From positions 124,001 to 188,000 of the forward strand of contig NZ_CP117768.1 of assembly GCF_028623165.1 (NCBI RefSeq): DNA of 64,000 nucleotides, read 5' to 3'. Origin of the DNA: Nostoc sp. UHCC 0926 (GTDB lineage Bacteria; Cyanobacteriota; Cyanobacteriia; Cyanobacteriales; Nostocaceae). This document shows positions 55,955-64,000 of the stretch, piece after piece. Position 1 is the stretch's first letter, and each line of letters opens with the position of its first letter. The notes beneath the pieces were generated by a model, which had not been told where the DNA came from, did not search any database, and saw nothing but the letters and a program-made list of their open reading frames with translations. Both the position numbers and the translations under genes were made by a program.

Positions 55955-56241
55955 TAGGCAAATTTATCCTTTTTAAACTAGCTTCACCTACGACTACGCC
56001 TCTAAACATTAGCAAGTTCTTCTTAAAAATTTTACATTCCTAAAAATGAATAGTCAACAGTCAATATTGATTTTGACTATTGACTCTGACTGTTGCTTTT
56101 CCTCTGCTTCAAAATTCAACTTATGCAAAATCTAAAAACAGTAAAGAATGCAACCCTCAATAGTTTTAATGGTCAGAAGTCTTACAAAAGACTTCTCTTT
56201 AAATTCAATTTATGAGGATTCTTGGTTTTAAATTTTGAATT

Positions 56242-56254
56242 CCCCCGCAGGGGG
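56242..56254 (-). terminator. Short GC hairpin after ccmK4
   Basis: CCCCC-GCA-GGGGG lies just past the ccmK4 stop, followed on the minus strand by AATTCAAAATTT. The stem is short, so this is a weak candidate. Confidence 0.35.
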
Positions 56255-56260
56255 TTGACT

Positions 56261-56614
56261 CTATCGACCATTGGATGATCTACTAACAATGGGATTTTCT
56301 ACAGATTCTCGATACTGTTGGACTTCTGCTGTGTAACCAATTGGTAGAACAGCTTCAACGTTTTCATGGGGACGAGCAATAATCACCCAAGATTCCAGGG
56401 TACCGCCAAAAACATTTTCTGCGGCTTCAATACCAGCAGCCATAGCTGTCTTTACTTCAGAAACATCACCACGAATATTAACTGTAAAGCGGGCACTACC
56501 TACTCTGATATAACCAACCAGGGTGACTCGACCAGCTTTTAGCATAGCATCTGCTGCTGCTAGTACCGCAGGAAAACCTTTAGTTTCGAGTGCTCCAACT
56601 GCCTGTAATGACAT
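56261..56614 (-). CDS. ccmK4: Carboxysome shell hexamer protein CcmK4
   Basis: The protein has 117 aa, one BMC (bacterial microcompartment) domain: [57 protein letters not shown] and a C-terminal extension beginning [18 protein letters not shown]. The sequence is close to CcmK4 of Synechococcus. BMC hexamers tile the beta-carboxysome shell; CcmK4 forms mixed hexamers with CcmK3 and tunes metabolite passage. It lies 85 bp after ccmK3 on the same strand, apart from any ccmKLMNO cluster, as is usual for this pair. Confidence 0.95.
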   Translation of the reverse strand: MSLQAVGALETKGFPAVLAAADAMLKAGRVTLVGYIRVGSARFTVNIRGDVSEVKTAMAAGIEAAENVFGGTLESWVIIARPHENVEAVLPIGYTAEVQQYRESVENPIVSRSSNGR

Positions 56615-56699
56615 TATTAATCTCCTGTATGAATAAATGATATGGGGGCTACAAGTTAATTGTACGAAGCTTCGCTACAGATTTTGATAGCAAAATTGC

Positions 56700-57011
56700 T
56701 TAGAACATACGGAAAGGTTCTGATTCTTCAGTGAAATGGATTGGTAATATGGTTTCAACATTTTTTGGGGGATTAGGAACAATGTAGTAGGTAATTACTG
56801 CACCAACCTTGACTTGCTCTCCAGCTGCGATTCCGGCTTCAACAGCTCTTTTTACCTCAGCAACGTGTCCCCGGACGGCGACTAACAAACGAGCGCTTTC
56901 AGCTTGACCATAGTACACAATTGTGACTTCGGCAGCTTTAACCATTGCATCTGCCGCTGCTAAGACACTAGGAAAACCTAAAGTTTCAATTACGCCAACC
57001 GCCATTGGCAT
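56700..57011 (-). CDS. ccmK3: Carboxysome shell protein CcmK3
   Basis: The protein has 103 aa starting MPMAVGVIETLGFPSVLAAA, a BMC domain with VTIVYYGQAESARLLVAVRG and a short C-terminus (NPPKNVETILPIHFTEESEP). The pore-loop region carries YYGQAES rather than the typical CcmK pore signature, as in known CcmK3 proteins, which do not form homohexamers well and need CcmK4. It is first in the ccmK3-ccmK4 operon. Confidence 0.93.
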   Translation of the reverse strand: MPMAVGVIETLGFPSVLAAADAMVKAAEVTIVYYGQAESARLLVAVRGHVAEVKRAVEAGIAAGEQVKVGAVITYYIVPNPPKNVETILPIHFTEESEPFRMF

Positions 57012-57314
57012 GGCATTAGCTCCTGGATTAAGGGATAGGCGATTTTAATTGTACGTGGCTTTAGTCCCAATTTTGACATTTATGAAAAACTTTCTTTGAT
57101 ACCAGGAATTCTGTGGAGTGGGGAGTGAGGAGTTAGGAGCAAAGTCGGAGACGCTCCGCCTCCGGTTAGGAGTTGGGAGTTAGAATGTTTTGATAGCCGC
57201 TGGTCTATGTTTTATATATTATAAGTAATATCTCAGCATGTTAGTTTGTGTAATTTTGTTGTTTAACAAAATCAGCAATGCGTGGAAGTAAGCTAGTACG
57301 ATAAACTGAAATTT
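57012..57314. other. Divergent ccmK3-hydrolase intergenic region
   Basis: It contains a copy of the GC-rich dispersed repeat (57146-57165) and otherwise no gene. Promoters of ccmK3 and the hydrolase are expected here. Confidence 0.5.
57146..57165. repeat. Dispersed GGCGGAGCGTCTCCGG-type repeat, copy 3
   Basis: CGGAGACGCTCCGCCTCCGG inside 'gagttaggag' filler; related to 24954-24974 and 27889-27914. Confidence 0.65.
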
Positions 57315-58208
57315 ATGTTTCCGAATTTTCTTCCTACATCTGTTGGGCAACTGACAGAATCTGCCTCGATCGCACTAGCTCGGAGTATTCAAACAACTGC
57401 GATCGCTACTCCCTTAACTAATCAACCAGTTACCACAACCTATGTCAAGCAAGGGAGTGGTGCAACTCCTATTTTATTAATTCACGGCTTTGACAGTTCT
57501 GTATTAGAATTTCGTCGGCTTTTGCCACTACTCTCTGGAGATAATGAAACTTGGGCAGTGGATTTGTTGGGTTTTGGGTTTACAGATAGACTCTCAGAAA
57601 TTGCTTATAGCCCAACTGCGATAAAAACCCATCTTTATTATTTCTGGAAAAGTCTGATTAACCAACCTGTAATTTTAGTGGGCGCTTCGATGGGGGGTGC
57701 GACGGCGATTGATTTTACGCTGACTTACCCGGAAGTGATAAAAAAGCTGGTGTTAATTGACAGTGCTGGTTTGACAGGTGGTTCACCATTAAGTAAATTA
57801 ATGTTTCCCCCATTGGATTATTTAGCAACTCAATTTTTGAGTAATCTTAAAGTACGCGATCGCGTTTCGCGCATTGGATATAAAAATCAAAGTCTTGCCT
57901 CTATTGATGCTCTGTGTTGTGGTGCATTACATCTACAAATGCCCAGTTGGCATCAAGCTTTGATTGCTTTTACTAAAAGTGGTGGTTATAGTGCTTTTAG
58001 ATTTCAAACTTTATCACAAATTGTACAACCAACGCTAATTTTGTGGGGCGATTCCGATAAAATTTTAGGTACTGAAGATGCCACAAAGTTTAAAAGGGCA
58101 ATTCCACACAGTACTCTCGTCTGGATTCAAAATTGTGGTCATCTCCCACACTTGGAACAACCACAAATTACCGCGCAGCATATTTTAGACTTTCGAGTTG
58201 AATTGTAG
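57315..58208 (+). CDS. Alpha/beta hydrolase
   Basis: The protein has 297 aa. Typical alpha/beta-hydrolase sequence: ILLIHGFDSSVLEFRRLLPL with the oxyanion HGF, DLLGFGFTDR, nucleophile elbow VGASMGGATA (Ser), an LILWGDSDKIL segment with the acid Asp and NCGHLPHLEQP with the catalytic His. No signal peptide. The substrate cannot be told; it could be an esterase or a similar hydrolase. It lies between the ccmK3-ccmK4 and parA loci with no functional link visible. Confidence 0.88.
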   Translation: MFPNFLPTSVGQLTESASIALARSIQTTAIATPLTNQPVTTTYVKQGSGATPILLIHGFDSSVLEFRRLLPLLSGDNETWAVDLLGFGFTDRLSEIAYSPTAIKTHLYYFWKSLINQPVILVGASMGGATAIDFTLTYPEVIKKLVLIDSAGLTGGSPLSKLMFPPLDYLATQFLSNLKVRDRVSRIGYKNQSLASIDALCCGALHLQMPSWHQALIAFTKSGGYSAFRFQTLSQIVQPTLILWGDSDKILGTEDATKFKRAIPHSTLVWIQNCGHLPHLEQPQITAQHILDFRVEL

Positions 58209-58513
58209 TTGAACCCCAAAAAATCTGATGCATCTATTGCAACTTGTTGGGTGTATTTGGGGAGAACGTGTTAAGGCAGCACAACTATAAATAATTTTTC
58301 TGTAACGCCCAACTGTAAAGTTTTTCATCTATTGCTAATGGCTTCTGTCAGAGCTACTATTTTTATCTTTAATAGTGTTACTTTCACATAATTTTAGGGA
58401 ACTCTGTAGCTAAAGCGATCGCAAATCTGTCTTTCAAATAGACAGCAGATCATTAGGTTCCTGATAAAGTATTAAATTTCAAATTTTACTACCTGATAGC
58501 ATTTATACTTTTT

Positions 58514-58870
58514 TCATTTCATGACATTTATTTACGTACATATAGCTATTACTCAAGTATCTATGGAAGAATTGCAATTATTTGTGGAGCAATAACTATT
58601 TTCTGTTATTTTCATTCTTTAAAGCAAATGAAAGAGAATTTATTAGTACAAAAATTATCTAAATACTCTCTTGGTTTATTTTCATTACATAAATACTGGC
58701 AATACTTATTCTTCTGGCTAGTTAAGCATTATTAAGTTGCCATAAATACAGGAATTTTTGGAACTCCTTTGAGTAAAATTTTTATAATTGAAGGATTTTT
58801 TGTTGTGTTTTTTACTGTTTTATCAATTTCTTTATTCAGGTTAACTCGTTTAAAGCAGTTTGTTACCTAG
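58514..58870 (+). pseudogene. Acyltransferase 3-family C-terminal relic with internal stop
   Basis: One frame reads through hydrophobic segments (GRIAIICGAITIFCYF, KLSKYSLGLFSLHKYWQYLF), hits a TAA at 58733-58735, and continues in frame as IFIIEGFFVVFFTVLSISLF to a TAG at 58868-58870. The S-K-Y-S-L-G-x-F-x-L-H motif and alternating membrane helices suggest the C-terminus of an OafA/NodX-type acyltransferase 3 protein. The N-terminal part is missing. Confidence 0.5.
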
Positions 58871-58898
58871 AGTATTGATTCAGCAATCAAAAACCTAA

Positions 58899-58926
58899 CT
58901 CCCCAACCCTACAAGGGTTGGGGGAG
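58899..58926 (-). terminator. Hairpin terminator after the parA operon
   Basis: CTCCCCAACCCT and AGGGTTGGGGGAG form a strong stem with one bulge. On the minus strand it follows the coiled-coil gene stop (58943) and leads into TTAGGTTTTTGATT. Confidence 0.55.
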
Positions 58927-58942
58927 CAAAGATTAACTGACT

Positions 58943-59683
58943 CTAGTCAAGTAACCACATCTCATTAGAACTATCAGGATACTCATTTGGTTGATTTTGA
59001 GGTTGATTTTGAGCTAGTGTTTCCGATGACCGATGTGATTTTTTGTAGTTAAGTGGGTTGTAGTGGTCTTTTACTGGTTGTATAGCACTAGTTTCTTTTA
59101 CAACACTATCAGCATACTCACCTGGTTGATTTGGAGCTAGTCTTTCCAATGGGCGATGTGATTTTTTGTAGTTATATGGATTGTATTGTTCTTTTACTGG
59201 TTTTATCGCACTAGTTTGTTTGACAACAAGTTTAGAATTATCTTCTGCTGTTTGTTTTAAAGCACTAATTTCTTCTATCAGATGGGAATTTGCTTCTGCA
59301 AGTTGCAGTGCTGTTTTTTTGGTTTCTTCAAGTTCTTTTGTTACCTGTTGTACTAATAATTTATGTTCGGATGCTAATGTTTTTTGTTTAGATAATTTTG
59401 ATTGCAAATCAGCAATTTCCTGCTCAAGAGATGCTTCATTTTCGTGGCTTTTTTCCAAATTACTTGTCAACTCTTTGACAGTTGCTTCTAAATCAGCCTT
59501 AGTGGGACTTGTGCGCTTAATAGAAGTTGATTCAGGTGTCTGTGCTGAAGATTCCTCATCAGACGAAGCCTCTTCTTCAGCAATTTTTTCTGCTATAACT
59601 TCGATCGCAGATTCCCCTTCTGGGGGTGTAAATTTTTGCGCCTCTTCTTGTAATAAGTCAGAGAGACTTTGTTTCTTAACCAT
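58943..59683 (-). CDS. Coiled-coil partner of ParA, possible McdB-like protein
   Basis: The protein has 246 aa from the ATG at 59683, which overlaps the parA stop (TAATG), so translation is coupled. It is highly charged: an acidic, Ser-rich disordered N-terminus (1-70), a long coiled coil (DLEATVKELTSNLEKSHENE to HLIEEISALKQTAE, about 70-155) and a C-terminal region with two tandem copies of SAI(K/Q)PVK-containing units ending YNYKKSHR. The last residues are NEMWLLD with a single Trp four from the end. McdB proteins that pair with ParA-type McdA have a disordered, coiled-coil make-up and a conserved C-terminal Trp; nearby ccmK3-ccmK4 strengthens the idea, but it remains a hypothesis. Confidence 0.65.
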   Translation of the reverse strand: MVKKQSLSDLLQEEAQKFTPPEGESAIEVIAEKIAEEEASSDEESSAQTPESTSIKRTSPTKADLEATVKELTSNLEKSHENEASLEQEIADLQSKLSKQKTLASEHKLLVQQVTKELEETKKTALQLAEANSHLIEEISALKQTAEDNSKLVVKQTSAIKPVKEQYNPYNYKKSHRPLERLAPNQPGEYADSVVKETSAIQPVKDHYNPLNYKKSHRSSETLAQNQPQNQPNEYPDSSNEMWLLD

Positions 59684-60315
59684 TATTTTCTCCAATCATG
59701 CTGTAGTTCATCAGCTGCGCGGCGATAGTCTAACTCCGCCTCCCGTGCGTTTCCTCCTCGCCATTGAGTAATTGCTACACCTTCAAGTGCCGCTCGTTCA
59801 TGAGCTTTATAGGCACGGATGAAGGTATTAAAAGCAGGAATACCTAGCCGAGTCAGAGTATTTTTCGCTTCTAGTGCTTCCCCGATACTGCGCGTATCAA
59901 CTTTGGTGAGCAATACCCGATGGGGGGTTCCCAAGGGGATGACGGCTTCCTTGACTGTTTCCACGAGGATGGCTAAATCCATTGCGGCTGGGGGTGTAGG
60001 CAAAACTAGATAATCTGCGATCGCAACTACCGTCACTAATGTTTCAGAGCGCAGCGCGGGAGGCGTATCCACCACTACTAAATCGTACCCTGTTATCTTT
60101 CCTAAATCACCTAAAAGTGTGGGATCGGTTTCTTGAGATAAATCAAATCCCATTCCCTGCTGACTGCGCCCAAACCACCAACTGGCAGAACCTTGAATAT
60201 CTGCATCTATCAGCAGCACCTTTTTTTTCTTCGCAAAGTTTGCAGCCAGATTGACTGCGGTAGTCGTTTTACCGACTCCTCCTTTACCGTTGAGAATAGC
60301 GATGATTTTTGGCAC
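59683..60315 (-). CDS. ParA-family ATPase, possible McdA
   Basis: The protein has 210 aa from a GTG start. It has a complete deviant Walker A ([16 protein letters not shown], with both signature lysines), [14 protein letters not shown] and the Walker B region [15 protein letters not shown]. It is a short, single-domain ParA without N-terminal HTH, as in MinD/McdA/orphan ParA. Such ATPases position plasmids or protein complexes along the nucleoid. The partner gene directly downstream is coupled; no ParB is present. Carboxysome positioning (type 2 McdA, lysine-containing) is an inference from the partner and the shell genes 2.7 kb away. Confidence 0.85.
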   Translation of the reverse strand: MPKIIAILNGKGGVGKTTTAVNLAANFAKKKKVLLIDADIQGSASWWFGRSQQGMGFDLSQETDPTLLGDLGKITGYDLVVVDTPPALRSETLVTVVAIADYLVLPTPPAAMDLAILVETVKEAVIPLGTPHRVLLTKVDTRSIGEALEAKNTLTRLGIPAFNTFIRAYKAHERAALEGVAITQWRGGNAREAELDYRRAADELQHDWRK

Positions 60316-60641
60316 TGCTTGCTTCCGATTCTGCCTCTTGAGTGCTGAGTGCTGAGTTAGGAGACGCGATTAATCGCGTCTGTACAGGAGTTAGGAGTAG
60401 AGACGCGATTAATCACGTCTGTACAGGAGTTAGGAGTTATTATTCTCCTTTCTGTCCCCCTGGTCTCTAGTCCCGAGTTCCTAGTTCTTAGTCTTTAGTC
60501 CCTAATCCCTAGTTCTCAGTTCCTGGTGATGAAACTTTTTCATTAGGACTGCCTTACAAGAATATACCGCTTTATGTGACCCTCAAGAACATGAAAACTC
60601 GTAACAATAAAATTTAGAAGCCATCAACTCCACAAAATTCT
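60316..60641. other. Divergent parA-P450 intergenic region
   Basis: It is occupied largely by the 39-bp tandem palindromic repeat (60361-60438) and 'ctagtccctagtc' filler; no gene. Confidence 0.55.
60361..60438. repeat. Two tandem 39-bp units with AGACGCGATTAATCGCGTCT palindrome
   Basis: Units 60361-60399 and 60400-60438 differ at two positions. Unit 1 contains the perfect 20-bp palindrome; unit 2 has one mismatch in it. They lie 46 bp upstream of the parA start codon. Confidence 0.8.
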
Positions 60642-62024
60642 ATGACAGTAACTTACAATTTGCCTGATGGGCCTCAAATGCCGCGCTGGCTGCGGATGAT
60701 CAAGTTTATTAGTCAGCCAGTGAAATACGTGGATGATTTTGCCAAAATCTATGGTGACACCTTTACTATCAGGAGTAGTCGCGGGGATAACCATCTTGTG
60801 TACTTTAGTCAACCCCAAGCACTTGAGCAGATTTTTACTGCTGATTCCAGCCATTTTGAGGTTGGGAGGGGGAACATAGGACTAAAATTTTTACTTGGCG
60901 ATCGCTCCTTTATGTTATCAGATGGCGATCGCCACCAGCGGCAACGGCAACTATTAGCTCCTCCTTTTCATGGCGAAAGGATGCGGGCTTATGGTCAAGA
61001 AATCCGTAAAATAACCCGACAGGTGAGTAATGAATGGCAAATTGGCAAGCCTTTTAATGTCCGTGAGTCGATGCAAGAAATCAGCTTGCGTGTTATCCTG
61101 CGGGTTGTATTTGGTTTGAGTGAAGGACAGCTTTTTGAGGAACTGAGGCGATCGCTAAGTGACTTGCTAGACTTCATGACTTCGCCCGTAATGTCCAGCG
61201 CCTTCTTTTTCAGGTTCATGCAAAAAGATTTCGGTGCGTGGAGTCCGTGGGGTTGGATTTTGCAACAACGGCAAAAAATTGATCAACTTATTTATGCTTT
61301 GCTTCGGGAACGTCGGGCTGAATCTGATCAAAATCGCCAAGATATCCTGAGTTTGATGATGGCTGCTCGTTACGACGATGGTCAAGGGATGTCAGATGAA
61401 GAATTACACGACGAGTTAATGACGCTGCTAGTTGCAGGACATGAAACTACCGCTTCTGCATTGACATGGGCTTTTTACTGGATTGACCATTTACCAGAGG
61501 TGCGTCAGAAGTTGCTACAGGAACTTAACACCATTGGAGTTAACCCCGATTTGAGTAGTATTGCTAAATTGCCCTATTTGACAGCAGTTTGTCAAGAAAC
61601 ATTGCGAATTTACCCAATTGCCATAAATGCTTTTGTGCGGATTGTGAAGACGCCAATTGAAATTATGGGCTATGAACTGCCAGAGGGAACGGCAATAGTC
61701 CCCAGTATTTATTTAGCGCATCATCGGGAAGAAGTCTATCCACAATCCAAGCAGTTCAAACCAGAACGCTTTTTACAAAGGCAATATTCACCATACGAAT
61801 ATTTACCCTTTGGTGGCGGTAATCGTCGCTGTATTGGCATGGCATTTGCCCAGTATGAAATGAAAATCGTCTTGGCAACTGTTTTGTCAGATTTTCAACT
61901 TTCGCTGGTGAACAAACGTCCTGTGCGTCCTGTGCGCCGTGGTTTAACTCTAGCTGCACCTGCTGGAATGCAGATGGTTGCAACACCTCAAGTTAAGCGT
62001 GCAAATACACCAGCCCTAGTTTAG
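60642..62024 (+). CDS. Cytochrome P450, CYP110-like
   Basis: The protein has 460 aa. The N-terminal LPDGPQMPRWLRMIKFISQP and the lack of a membrane anchor fit the cyanobacterial CYP110 group. P450 signatures: I-helix AGHETTAS (266-273), ETLRIYP (ExxR), FKPERFL, and heme-binding FGGGNRRCIGMAFA with ligand Cys397. CYP110 enzymes oxidise fatty acids or terpenes; the substrate here is unknown. It is transcribed away from parA. A strong hairpin follows the stop. Confidence 0.9.
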   Translation: MTVTYNLPDGPQMPRWLRMIKFISQPVKYVDDFAKIYGDTFTIRSSRGDNHLVYFSQPQALEQIFTADSSHFEVGRGNIGLKFLLGDRSFMLSDGDRHQRQRQLLAPPFHGERMRAYGQEIRKITRQVSNEWQIGKPFNVRESMQEISLRVILRVVFGLSEGQLFEELRRSLSDLLDFMTSPVMSSAFFFRFMQKDFGAWSPWGWILQQRQKIDQLIYALLRERRAESDQNRQDILSLMMAARYDDGQGMSDEELHDELMTLLVAGHETTASALTWAFYWIDHLPEVRQKLLQELNTIGVNPDLSSIAKLPYLTAVCQETLRIYPIAINAFVRIVKTPIEIMGYELPEGTAIVPSIYLAHHREEVYPQSKQFKPERFLQRQYSPYEYLPFGGGNRRCIGMAFAQYEMKIVLATVLSDFQLSLVNKRPVRPVRRGLTLAAPAGMQMVATPQVKRANTPALV

Positions 62025-62040
62025 GTAAGTAGGGGAGGCA

Positions 62041-62071
62041 GTTATCAGCGGTGGAAGCCGCCGCTGATAAC
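62041..62071. terminator. Strong hairpin after the P450 gene, possible terminator
   Basis: GTTATCAGCGG (62041-62051) and CCGCTGATAAC (62061-62071) pair perfectly 16 bp after the stop codon. There is no T-run, so termination is uncertain. Confidence 0.45.
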
Positions 62072-62259
62072 TGCTATTGTGATTAGACGGAACCTCGTAA
62101 CGTACCATCCATCATCTTGATCTGTCGCGGTGCCGTACTCTCCGTGCTAACACACCCTACGATTAATGGATATTTTTTTAATTGAAGTTTATTAACAGCG
62201 ATCGCACGGGATTAGATTAGCACCAATTATTATTTTATTTATCAATAATTAAAAAATAT

Positions 62260-62287
62260 AGCGCCAGCCTGTTATTAGGCTGACGCT
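62260..62287. repeat. Stem-loop AGCGCCAGCCT/AGGCTGACGCT
   Basis: A 10-of-11 bp stem with a six-base loop, A-rich before and T-rich after. It may be a terminator or an mRNA hairpin. Confidence 0.5.
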
Positions 62288-62483
62288 GGTTTCTTGATTT
62301 AATTTAAAGTTAAAAATACTTAAATGAATTTACTAAATTTTCCTGGTTCATTGTCCGCAATCTTATTTAAAATCAGGCGATGTCTACGACGGCCGTAGTT
62401 ATTGAAAATTAGGTATTAGGAAAACTATTCTCTAGTGCCCCGTCTCCAGTTCCTAGCCCCCAATCCCTAATTGCTAATAGAAA

Positions 62484-63116
62484 ATGCTTAATCAAATTTG
62501 GTTATCACAGTTACAAAAACATCAAGCGATCGCAGTCATCCGCGCCCCTAAAATCGAAGTGGGACAGCAAATGGCAATGGCTGTAGCATCTGGGGGAATA
62601 CAGTTGATTGAGATTACCTGGAATAGCTACCGCGCTGGGGAATTAATCAGTCAACTACGCTTAGAATTACCAGATTGTACTATTGGCACTGGTACGCTAT
62701 TCAATGTGCAACAGCTACAAGAAGCGATCGCATCGGGGGCGCAATTCCTCTTTACACCCCATGTTGACCCCGCAATGATTCAAGCAGCACAAGAAAAAAA
62801 TGTACCCATTATCCCAGGAGCGCTAACTCCAACAGAAATTGTTACCGCCTGGAGTCAGGGCGCTAGTTGTGTAAAAGTGTTTCCCGTGCAAGCAGTGGGA
62901 GGGGCTGATTATATCAAAAGTTTGCAAGGACCACTCGGTCAGATTCCCTTAATTCCTACTGGCGGCGTCACTCTGGAAAATGCCAAAGAATTTTTACAAG
63001 CCGGAGCGATCGCTGTAGGTTTGAGCAGTGAATTATTTCCCAAAAAGCTTGTCACAGAAGGAAATTGGGAGGCGATCGCATCTGGGGCAAGAAAGCTGAT
63101 GCGACAGTTAGGTTAA
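62484..63116 (+). CDS. eda: KDPG/KHG aldolase Eda
   Basis: The protein has 210 aa. It has IAVIRAPK at the start, QLIEITWNS with Glu43, IGTGTLFNVQQLQEAIASGA, FTPHVDPAMIQAA, PGALTPTEI, SCVKVFPVQAVGGADYIKSL with the Schiff-base Lys131 and LIPTGGVTLENA. It cleaves 2-keto-3-deoxy-6-phosphogluconate to pyruvate and glyceraldehyde-3-phosphate in the Entner-Doudoroff route, or the related 4-hydroxy-2-oxoglutarate. The gene stands alone. Confidence 0.93.
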   Translation: MLNQIWLSQLQKHQAIAVIRAPKIEVGQQMAMAVASGGIQLIEITWNSYRAGELISQLRLELPDCTIGTGTLFNVQQLQEAIASGAQFLFTPHVDPAMIQAAQEKNVPIIPGALTPTEIVTAWSQGASCVKVFPVQAVGGADYIKSLQGPLGQIPLIPTGGVTLENAKEFLQAGAIAVGLSSELFPKKLVTEGNWEAIASGARKLMRQLG

Positions 63117-63229
63117 CTTAGAATCAAATCATCAAAAGTTCACGTCTATTAAAGTAATAGATAGGGAAATAAAGGTGAAAGCTGATAAGTTTCTCAAGAC
63201 TTCATGATTAGAGTGTGAGTGTATCTAAA

Positions 63230-63745
63230 ATGAAAAAACTGATTTATCCTGACTGGGTGCGTTGCTTACAAATACTCCTCACTGGTACAGCACTGTCCTT
63301 AAGTGTTTTTACTACTACTGGAACGAGTGAAGTTTGGGCGAATTCCAAAAATCAAGTGATTGCACAAACAATCCAGACATTACAACAATCGGATCAGCGC
63401 TGGATTCAAATTAATCTTTCAAAGCAACGATTAATAGCTTGGCAAGGTGACAGAGTTGTTTATGGAAGTGCTATTTCCTCTGGCAAAAAAGCTACTCCTA
63501 CTCTTGTTGGTACTTTTAAAATTCAATCCAAGTTCAAAACTACACAGATGCAGGGAGAAAACTACAATGTTCCTAACGTTCCTTATGCGATGTTTTACCA
63601 AGGTAGTTACGCTATTCACGGAGCTTATTGGCATAAAAGTTTTGGTACTCCAGTGAGCCACGGCTGTGTGAATCTTGCACCTAAACATGCAAAATGGCTA
63701 TTCGAGTGGGCATCAATAGGAACACCAGTAGTCATCCAGAAATAG
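63230..63745 (+). CDS. L,D-transpeptidase (YkuD family), exported
   Basis: The protein has 171 aa from the ATG at 63230 (GTG at 63215 is less likely). The signal peptide ends near SEVWANS. The YkuD domain shows RWIQINLSKQRLIAWQGDRV, the family start, IHGAYWH and SHGCVNLAPKHAKWLF with catalytic His and Cys146. These enzymes make 3-3 cross-links in peptidoglycan or attach proteins to it in the periplasm. No LysM or other binding domain is present. Confidence 0.93.
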   Translation: MKKLIYPDWVRCLQILLTGTALSLSVFTTTGTSEVWANSKNQVIAQTIQTLQQSDQRWIQINLSKQRLIAWQGDRVVYGSAISSGKKATPTLVGTFKIQSKFKTTQMQGENYNVPNVPYAMFYQGSYAIHGAYWHKSFGTPVSHGCVNLAPKHAKWLFEWASIGTPVVIQK

Positions 63746-64000
63746 TAGGTGAAGCAGCCAAAAGGCAATTTAGAGAAAATCATTAATAACAACAAATCAA
63801 GACAATTAAGTGATTCCCAGCAATATTTGATGCTGGGAATCTTCGGAGTCGGAATCACTAAATTTGAAATAAAATATAGAAGAGGGCATTCAACGATTTG
63901 CCCAAAGAAATAAGCGTAAATCCTGACAATTCCTGGGTGAAATTACAAATGCAAATATGAATTCGGGGAAAATTTGCATTTAGGCATATTAAATGACAGA
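63746..64000. other. Terminal intergenic region
   Basis: No gene is supported up to the window end. It contains a perfect hairpin at 63812-63841. Confidence 0.5.
63812..63841. terminator. Perfect hairpin downstream of the L,D-transpeptidase gene
   Basis: GATTCCCAGCA and TGCTGGGAATC form an 11-bp stem around an eight-base loop, 67 bp after the stop. There is no clear T-tract following on either strand. Confidence 0.45.

Larger units (their letters stand above)
54533..56260. other. Decayed IS and repeat region
   Basis: There is no intact gene over 1.7 kb. It holds two direct copies of CAGGGCAAACGCATCTAAAT (54943-54962, 55641-55660), two 30-bp dispersed repeats, a MITE-like element (55328-55516) and an ISAs1 transposase relic (55757-55954). 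Confidence 0.65.
58209..58942. other. Intergenic region with acyltransferase relic
   Basis: Most of it is taken by a degraded acyltransferase-like reading frame (58514-58870); a terminator-like hairpin follows. No intact gene. Confidence 0.55.
62025..62483. other. Intergenic region downstream of the P450 gene
   Basis: No gene. It holds two hairpins (62041-62071 and 62260-62287) and a partial dispersed repeat (about 62377-62392). Confidence 0.55.

Noticed and set aside
1..64000. CRISPR array, tRNA or rRNA genes
   Set aside because: No regularly spaced direct repeats and no tRNA- or rRNA-like sequence was recognised on either strand.

Overview
The window reads as chromosomal DNA of a filamentous, heterocyst-type cyanobacterium close to Nostoc/Anabaena. 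The evidence is dense HIP1 octamers (GCGATCGC), cyanobacterial core genes (pcxA, crtR, ccmK3/ccmK4, a plsY-DUF3086-DUF3119-mlaE block, a HetZ-like regulator, a CYP110-like P450) and many short dispersed palindromic repeats of the Nostoc kind. No rRNA, tRNA or CRISPR array was recognised.

Layout. 1-5.3 kb: a P-loop/helicase-like gene cut by the window edge, divergent from pcxA, then an MltA lytic transglycosylase and two small genes. 5.3-11.3 kb: gene-poor and repeat-rich, with an orphan PstS-type binding protein and a seven-repeat GloVer-type exported protein; two inverted copies of a 96-bp element bracket pstS. 11.3-21.3 kb: nine co-directional genes forming a type IV secretion (VirB)-like apparatus: VirB2-, B3-, B4-, B5-, B6-, two B8-, B10- and B9-like proteins. 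No relaxase, coupling protein, VirB11 or integrase is visible. This is the most unusual system in the window. 21.6-34.3 kb: housekeeping and membrane genes (plsY, mlaE cluster, sppA, aroH, crtR, pyk, an M61 peptidase) with a papain-fold toxin and its probable immunity partner in the middle.

34.4-49.5 kb: a cellulose locus. An exported GH5 endoglucanase with a CBM2 module lies beside an operon encoding an outer-membrane beta-barrel, a TPR protein, BcsZ (GH8), BcsB and BcsA with a PilZ c-di-GMP domain. The barrel and TPR parts, one polypeptide in classical BcsC, are separate overlapping genes here. Synthesis by BcsA, guidance by BcsB and TPR, exit through the barrel and trimming by BcsZ give a coherent export path. 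A Crp-type regulator follows.

50.9-64 kb: a truncated TnpB, a three-part polynucleotide kinase-phosphatase, a HetZ-related regulator and a decayed IS/repeat region. Then come carboxysome shell genes ccmK3-ccmK4, an alpha/beta hydrolase, a degraded acyltransferase and a ParA plus coiled-coil pair that may be a carboxysome-positioning McdAB system. A P450, a KDPG aldolase and an L,D-transpeptidase end the window. Gene relics (TnpB, ISAs1, acyltransferase, frameshifted small ORFs) and MITE-like repeats with target duplications show repeated past mobile-element activity in the intergenic regions.
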